Part shown: positions 59,382 through 64,000 of the stretch, piece by piece
How positions within the stretch are numbered: the stretch's first letter is position 1
How the letters are laid out: each line of letters begins with the position of its first letter
Notes under the pieces: generated by a model
What the model was told of the DNA's origin: nothing
Seen by the model: only the letters and a program-made list of their open reading frames with translations
Databases searched by the model: none
Made by a program: the position numbers and the translations under genes
NCBI GenBank assembly: GCA_019426215.1
Contig: CM033393.1
Location: 1,555,001-1,619,000, forward strand
Direction: 5' to 3'
Source: Buddleja alternifolia
Taxonomy: Eukaryota; Streptophyta; Magnoliopsida; Lamiales; Scrophulariaceae
DNA: 64,000 bases

Positions 59382-59927
59382 TGATGTGTATGGGTTTCAC
59401 ATCAATAAGAATATGCAATATAATGTATGAAAATATAGAATAAAGCACGAATATAATGTAAATGAACGCAAGATATACGTGGTTCGGCCCAAAATCAGAC
59501 CTACGTCCACAGAGTAAAGAATTTGATCCTTTATTCATTATTGGAGTTGGTATTTATACAAGAATATGATGGGGGGTTGAAATGAGTAAGTCAACCATAC
59601 TAAATATACATTTGGTAGTAAGAATTCATCATAATCTATCTATATTGTGCCATAATCAATCGGGTATAAATGGTCGATATATAGGATCTCGTGGTTGATC
59701 TTCGCAGGTCTATATAAGGTAAGTCTTGTAATTTATTAGATCTTGTCTCCAGGCTTAACATAATTAGCGTTGTCCTCCCTGTGCAGGTCGGGTCGTCGGG
59801 TCCTCCAACTAAGCAGATCCGAATATAACATCTTCTAGAAGGATCCAAGTCCATAAAACCATTGGGCTTGGGCCCATGAGGTATTAGACTACCCAACTTG
59901 GCCCAAAGTCGATTTCCACCCACATCA
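59382..59927 (-). repeat. 5' LTR of the Tat-lineage element
   Basis: 546 bp; TG..CA ends as in the left copy, beginning TGATGTGTATGGG and ending CCACCCACATCA on the plus strand. Aligned by eye with 47030-47583 it shows roughly one difference in eleven bases. Confidence 0.93.
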
Positions 59928-59932
59928 ACTAT

Positions 59933-60850
59933 CAACCCGAGTTTGTCGGGCTAGATATTTAGGATATCCCCTTCGTCTTGAATTTAAAAAACAAGTGATA
60001 TTGCAAAACAATCGGGTTGAACAACTGTCAAGCTTGTTTGTATTATTAACAAGTTTTAAAAATAGCTTATGCTTAAATGTGATTTGATTGCTAATTGAAT
60101 CGAGCTGAAACGAACTTCAATATAACATAACACGACTCATTGACAATTAACTTGATTTTTTTCTACATATTTTATCATCTTTAAGTCGAGCTCGAACCGA
60201 TCTTCATATCTGATCAAACAAACAATTGTGTTTTAATTAGTTTGTTATTTTAACAAATCCAACTCTACGAACCTTTAGTGATCAATTTTAGATAAAGAGT
60301 ATGAAATATCTTAATTCGATCAATTTGAAATATCTTTATTCGTCTTCGTGCCCTAATTGTGATTGAGCAAGCAAATGCACTTTGTCCCAAAATTGTTGAT
60401 AGTCCAATAATCCCTCGGAGGTCGCTGGACTCAAAATTTCGACATAGCCCCAACTGTCCATATCGTGGAATCCATGTGAAATTCACCATACATATATGAT
60501 TGTAATTTTCGAGGCCCCTAAAAGTAACTCCAGAAAAAGAAACACACCCTTAAAGAAATTAATATCAAAGAATCTAGTAACAAGTAACATTTCATATCAA
60601 GTTATCAACTACTTTACACTTCTCTAGCAACAACAACATACTCCTACAGAGAGTCTTGAATGACCTCAACAGATTACCGCTCAAACATTTGAATTATACA
60701 CTATTATATAGCCAATAAATTTTCAGTTTTTTAAGTTAAACCATACTGCTAGTCTACACCTGCAGACATTACTCTCACAATTAATTTTACAAACAAAAAA
60801 GATTATCTGCAGCAACAAAACCATCATCACGGTTTTACGTAGTAATCGTA
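59933..60850. other. Spacer and probable 3' UTR of the NERD-like gene
   Basis: AT-rich sequence with no supported gene. The part from about 60500 to 60850 probably includes the 3' UTR of the following minus-strand gene. The open frame at 60265-60489 is not recognisable. Confidence 0.45.
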
Positions 60851-63800
60851 TCACTGGTGTAGATAATCGCAAAACGCTCCCTTTTTGCAATGACCACTCT
60901 CATAAAATTTACATACTCGTTGCCCTTTTTGAAAATTCCTCAAATACCCTCCTCCTCCTCCTCCTCCTCCTCCTCCTCCTCCACCACCACCACCACCACC
61001 ACCACCACCACCATACGATTGCCTACCCCACGGAGGTCGGCCCCTCCCAAATCCCGGTTCACCACTACCTTGATAACCACCACCCCACTCTCTAGGGCTA
61101 GTAAATCTTTCGCCCTGGTATTTTCGCTGCCCGTCCCATTGTAAACTCCCGTTTATTGGACTTCGATTTATGTTCGGGTTGTTAACCCAAGCTGAACCAG
61201 GGTTAGTTCCCCAACCAAGGTTAGCCATACCCTGACCCGGTCCGGGCCCACCCAAGACAAGATTTACGTTACCCTGAACCGTCACCAGATTAATATTACC
61301 CTGCACCGGGCCCCACCCGGGCTCCATGATATCTTGACTCGTACTGTTGTTTTGAGCAGGATGAAATTCTGATGAACCAGCTTCACCTGAATATACTGGA
61401 GCATTGGTTTCTCCCTCGCTACTTCCGGACGAATGTAGACCGCCCGATTTCCTAAACGAATCGAGAGCGTCGATCGGTTTGAACGGGGCAGAAGAAGACT
61501 GGGAAGTTAACCCGGTGGAGCTGAAGGCGTCGCTTTTTACGGGACCTGGTGTAGGAGTAGGACTGAAATCCTCAATCGAACTAAAGCAATCGTCTTTACA
61601 ATCTTGCATCAATTCCCGAGCAAACTTCATGGCTGAAGTAGGTGAAGGCAAACCGCCTTGTGATTCCATTGCATCTACTTCTGCTAACAAATCTGATACT
61701 GATTCCTCGCCCAAAACATCGAATTCTATTGGCTCGTTTATAATTGACAGCCAATTAGGTATTATATTTGATGTGGGATTCGACTCGTTTGTAATTTCAG
61801 GAGGTTTCATTGAAGATGCAGAGACGGACGCGGAATCCCATTCGTGGACAGAAGATGGTTTTGGTGGTGTAGGTGAATATCCACACCATTCTTCACCTAC
61901 TTCAGCAATTTGCTGCATATTCCAGCTGTCGCCCGGATTTTGGCCCGAAAAATTTTTCAACACAGATTCCTTGGTCTCGGTTTCCGGGTTTTCACTGTTG
62001 GTTCTTGGTGAAAGACTTAGTAGCTCTAAAATACCGGAACTTTGCATGGGAATATCTGAAGATTCTACAGATTGCTGATTTTCAGTGGTTTTTGGAGTGG
62101 GACTAGGCAGACCAGAGAGATTTATATCCATATCGGGTTTATTTGAATCGGGCGACTTTAATAAAGCTGCAAAAACAGGCCCTGGTTCTATACTTGAGCT
62201 CAAATCTATATGTAAAGATCTGAAATTTTCTTCAGAAGCCGGGTCGGGTCGCACCGAATCATTACTGGAGCTCAAATCTATATGTAAAGATCTGAAATTT
62301 TCTTCAGAAGGCGGGTTGGCCCGGCTGGAATCATTACATTGATTTTGAAGCTCGTGGGTAGCACTAGTCGACTGATTTTGAGTTAGCCCACTTGAATCCT
62401 TGTCTTCATTTCGTGAACCATGGTTAAATGCGTCACTCTCTTGGCCTCGATCAGGTTCTACTATGTGTGTTTTGCCGAGGCTCGGTTGGACATCATCTGT
62501 ACTAGGATTAGTATCCTTGAGCAAATCCAAGCATTTTGGCCAAGATTCATCTGCCCTTCCAGTATTGTTGTTTGACACAACACTCACAGTATCTCCACAA
62601 TTTCCATTTTTACCCTCACTTCCTGCAATAATTCCCTCAGTAGCCTCAACGTGTTCTTGTGACATGGAAGAAGGTTTTATTGACAAGTCTGATGCTCCAT
62701 GGAATAGCCCATTCAATGCATCATTGAGAAGAACCGAGTCATATTGCTCGTGATTTGTCCATATCCTCATATCAGGTGGAAATAATCCAGTTGTACTCCA
62801 TGTTCGAAGCTGCATCATGGAAAATGGGCCTTGAATCTTACCGTTGGGATCACGATAATGCCACAATTTCTCAGTTTCGATATTATTAGTATTGGACGAG
62901 TTTCCCACAGGGGTAGTTTTAGTTGAAGCTTCTAATCCAGACCTTTGCACAATTGAATCTATTTTCTCTGTCATTCTATTCTGTGCCGGGATTGATCCCT
63001 CTTCTTTACCTGAAGATGTAATATAAATTCACTTCTAAATTTATCGTTAAACAAATCTACTACCAACCACCTATTCTTTTTACGGAAAATTGCAGCATTA
63101 GTCTAGTGCCATTTTAGTCTCAATGTTTACAGAAGTGCAAAATTAGTCCCATAGGCTGCAACCTTTTGCATTTTTAGTCCCAATCATTAAAAAACCGGTT
63201 TGGTCACCTGCCTTGCACGTGATAAGTACTAAATTTAACAACGCGTGTATTTCCAAATTAAGAGGGTGTTTGGCTAAGCTTATAAGCTCCTCTAAACATC
63301 TTATAAGATGTTTTAGAGTTTATGAGCTCTACAAATTTGTTTGGTAAATTTTTAAAAATATATATATATAAGACTAAAAAATAAGCTGTTTGGATCTTAT
63401 AAACTGTTTTTAAAAAAGTAACCCACCCCCACCTTTTTTTAAACATCTTATAAGATGTTACATCTTATAAGCTTTTAAAACATCTTATAAGATGTAGGAG
63501 CTTATAAGATGTTTTGGATAAGCTTAGCCAAACACCCTCTAATTCCATCCCTTCTTTAACGGGTAGGACCAAAATTGCGAAAAAAATGCATCCTATTAGA
63601 TTAATGTTCAAGTTTGTAAATAATGATACTAAAATTGCAACATACCCCGTCCTACATCCTATAGGATCAATATTGCAATTTCCCCTATTTTTTATCTAAA
63701 AACCTCACCTTTTTTATTAGGAGAAGTGGACTTTCTTCCATTTCGAGGAAATCCTGAGTAGCTTGGCCTCACATATTCATCTGCATAGCAAGTGCAACAT

Positions 63801-64000
63801 CACTAAGAACCCTAATTAACGAAACAAAAGCAGATGAAATAACTTATAGAAAGACATTTCCAGGACTGTAAAGCCCCATGATAGAGAAACCTTTTTTACT
63901 GTCGTCACCAACTCTGTTATCCTCTTCTGATTCATAATCTGGACTCATTTTTGGATCAGCATGTATTTCTGGGACTTCAGAGATTCGGCGTTGGTGCTCC
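60851..64000 (-). CDS. NERD / zinc finger CCCH protein 19-44-like, C-terminal part (gene continues off the right edge)
   Basis: Three exons are visible: 64000 (edge)-63891, 63780-63709 and 63009-60851, with GT..AG junctions in phase. A GYF domain spans 62866-62705 (LWHYRDPNGKIQGPFSMMQL, then W, then MRIWTNHE). It is followed by about 550 residues of Ser/Pro/Glu-rich disordered sequence with many SP/TP sites. Then come a Gly/Arg region with GRGRPPWGRQSYGG, a run of about 25 Gly, and a terminal CCCH finger CKFYESGHCKKGAFCDYLH (Cx7Cx5Cx3H) four residues from the stop. Arabidopsis NERD (AtC3H19) and AtC3H44 share this GYF-to-CCCH end and have PHD, SWIB and Plus3 domains upstream. NERD links a GW/AGO-binding protein to RNA-directed DNA methylation and histone marks in the nucleus. 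The N-terminal domains must lie beyond the window. Confidence 0.92.
60950..61013. repeat. Compound CCT/CCA trinucleotide repeat encoding poly-Gly
   Basis: About eleven CTC/CCT units are followed by about ten CCA units (plus strand), giving a single uninterrupted Gly run in the NERD-like protein just before the CCCH finger. The change of unit in the middle shows two separate expansions. Length polymorphism is likely. Confidence 0.9.
62196..62340 (-). repeat. 72-bp in-frame tandem duplication in the NERD-like gene
   Basis: The codons for SEENFRSLHIDLSSS occur twice, 72 bp (24 residues) apart, with near identity at DNA level across GAGCTCAAATCTATATG and AAATTTTCTTCAGAAG. It lies in the disordered region after the GYF domain and keeps frame. 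Confidence 0.9.
63084..63687. mobile_element. Possible MULE-type MITE in NERD-like intron, interrupted by a Tourist-like MITE
   Basis: GGAAAATTGCAGCATTAGTC at the left resembles the reverse complement of the right end (GGGGAAATTGCAATATTGATC). The flanks CCTATTCTTTTTAC and CCTATTTTTTATC are similar, as for a degraded target duplication. It lies between the two last introns' splice sites without touching them. Confidence is moderate because the inverted repeats are short. Confidence 0.5.
63262..63539. mobile_element. Tourist-like MITE (PIF/Harbinger), 278 bp
   Basis: The left end GAGGGTGTTTGGCTAAGCTT and the reverse complement of the right end are identical over these 20 bases and then diverge. 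The TAA target duplication is at 63259-63261 and 63540-63542. The inside repeats CATCTTATAAGATG, so it can fold into a long hairpin. It sits in the intron before the last exon of the NERD-like gene, within the possible MULE-type MITE. Confidence 0.78.

Larger units (their letters stand above)
47030..59927 (-). mobile_element. Ty3/gypsy retrotransposon, Tat lineage, 12.9 kb
   Basis: Two LTRs enclose gag, protease, RT, RNase H and integrase on the minus strand, plus an antisense extra frame. The 5-bp target duplication is ACTAT (47025-47029 and 59928-59932). Gag-pol order, a second RNase-H-like domain and the antisense frame near the 3' LTR all point to the Tat branch. A PBS-like sequence follows the 5' LTR and a purine-rich tract precedes the 3' LTR. 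Many stops show it is dead. The LTRs are roughly nine-tenths identical by eye, so the insertion is not recent. Around 57850-59148 a different AT-rich block appears to be inserted. Confidence 0.93.

Noticed and set aside
61404..62078. 224-codon plus-strand open frame
   Set aside because: It is the shadow of the minus-strand NERD-like exon, which has a GYF domain, a CCCH finger and matching splice sites.

Overview
This window is plant nuclear DNA, most likely from a eudicot. The evidence is a cytosolic-type tRNA-Lys, three plant-type multi-exon genes with GT..AG introns, and a very high load of plant transposon families (MULEs, an L1-type LINE, solo LTRs, a Tat-lineage Ty3/gypsy element, Harbinger/Tourist-like MITEs, SINE-like elements). 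I cannot name the species. There are no operons. About two thirds of the window is nested mobile DNA.

1-18.5 kb is one old Mutator-like element (MULE A, 295-18526) with degenerate terminal inverted repeats and a perfect 9-bp target duplication. It carries an N-terminal mudrA remnant, a plant-mobile-domain/Ulp1-protease gene on the minus strand, and long arrays of a 22-bp ACGTCAATTGA repeat that reverse orientation around a telomere-like tract. It has been invaded by a solo LTR (2773-4485) and by an 8.4-kb LINE (6813-15211, 14-bp target duplication) that split the protease exon between the catalytic His and Cys. The LINE in turn holds a 2.1-kb solo LTR (10230-12304).

18.5-22.4 kb holds a 13 x 43 bp minisatellite, another solo LTR, a SINE-like element, AT-rich spacer and a tRNA-Lys(CUU) gene. 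23.2-27.5 kb is a five-exon gene for a small DUF8204-type protein (minus strand), with a Harbinger-like element in an intron. 27.6-29.4 kb has a short MITE and a 1.3-kb non-autonomous MULE. 30.6-36.0 kb is a fifteen-exon TMCO4-like (DUF726) gene on the minus strand, with an alpha/beta-hydrolase elbow and hydrophobic segments.

36.3-46.5 kb is a second MULE (MULE B) inserted about 290 bp upstream of the TMCO4-like start codon. It encodes a decayed MuDR-type transposase (plus strand) and a GRF-zinc-finger/membrane-anchor protein (minus strand). A recent direct tandem duplication (unit 6561 bp, 35910-42470) copied most of the MULE together with the promoter and first 23 codons of the TMCO4-like gene. 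The second copy then lost about 3.3 kb, leaving a short filler assembled from nearby sequence.

47.0-59.9 kb is a complete but decayed Tat-lineage Ty3/gypsy retrotransposon (minus strand; LTRs 47030-47583 and 59382-59927, target duplication ACTAT). It has an extra antisense reading frame of the putative gypsy-type-transposon family between pol and the 3' LTR. 60.85-64.0 kb is the 3' part of a NERD/AtC3H19-44-like gene (GYF and CCCH zinc finger domains), which runs off the right edge.

Host genes: tRNA-Lys, the DUF8204-type gene, the TMCO4-like gene and the NERD-like gene. I inferred exon limits by hand from splice motifs, reading phase and family conservation, so they need transcript support.
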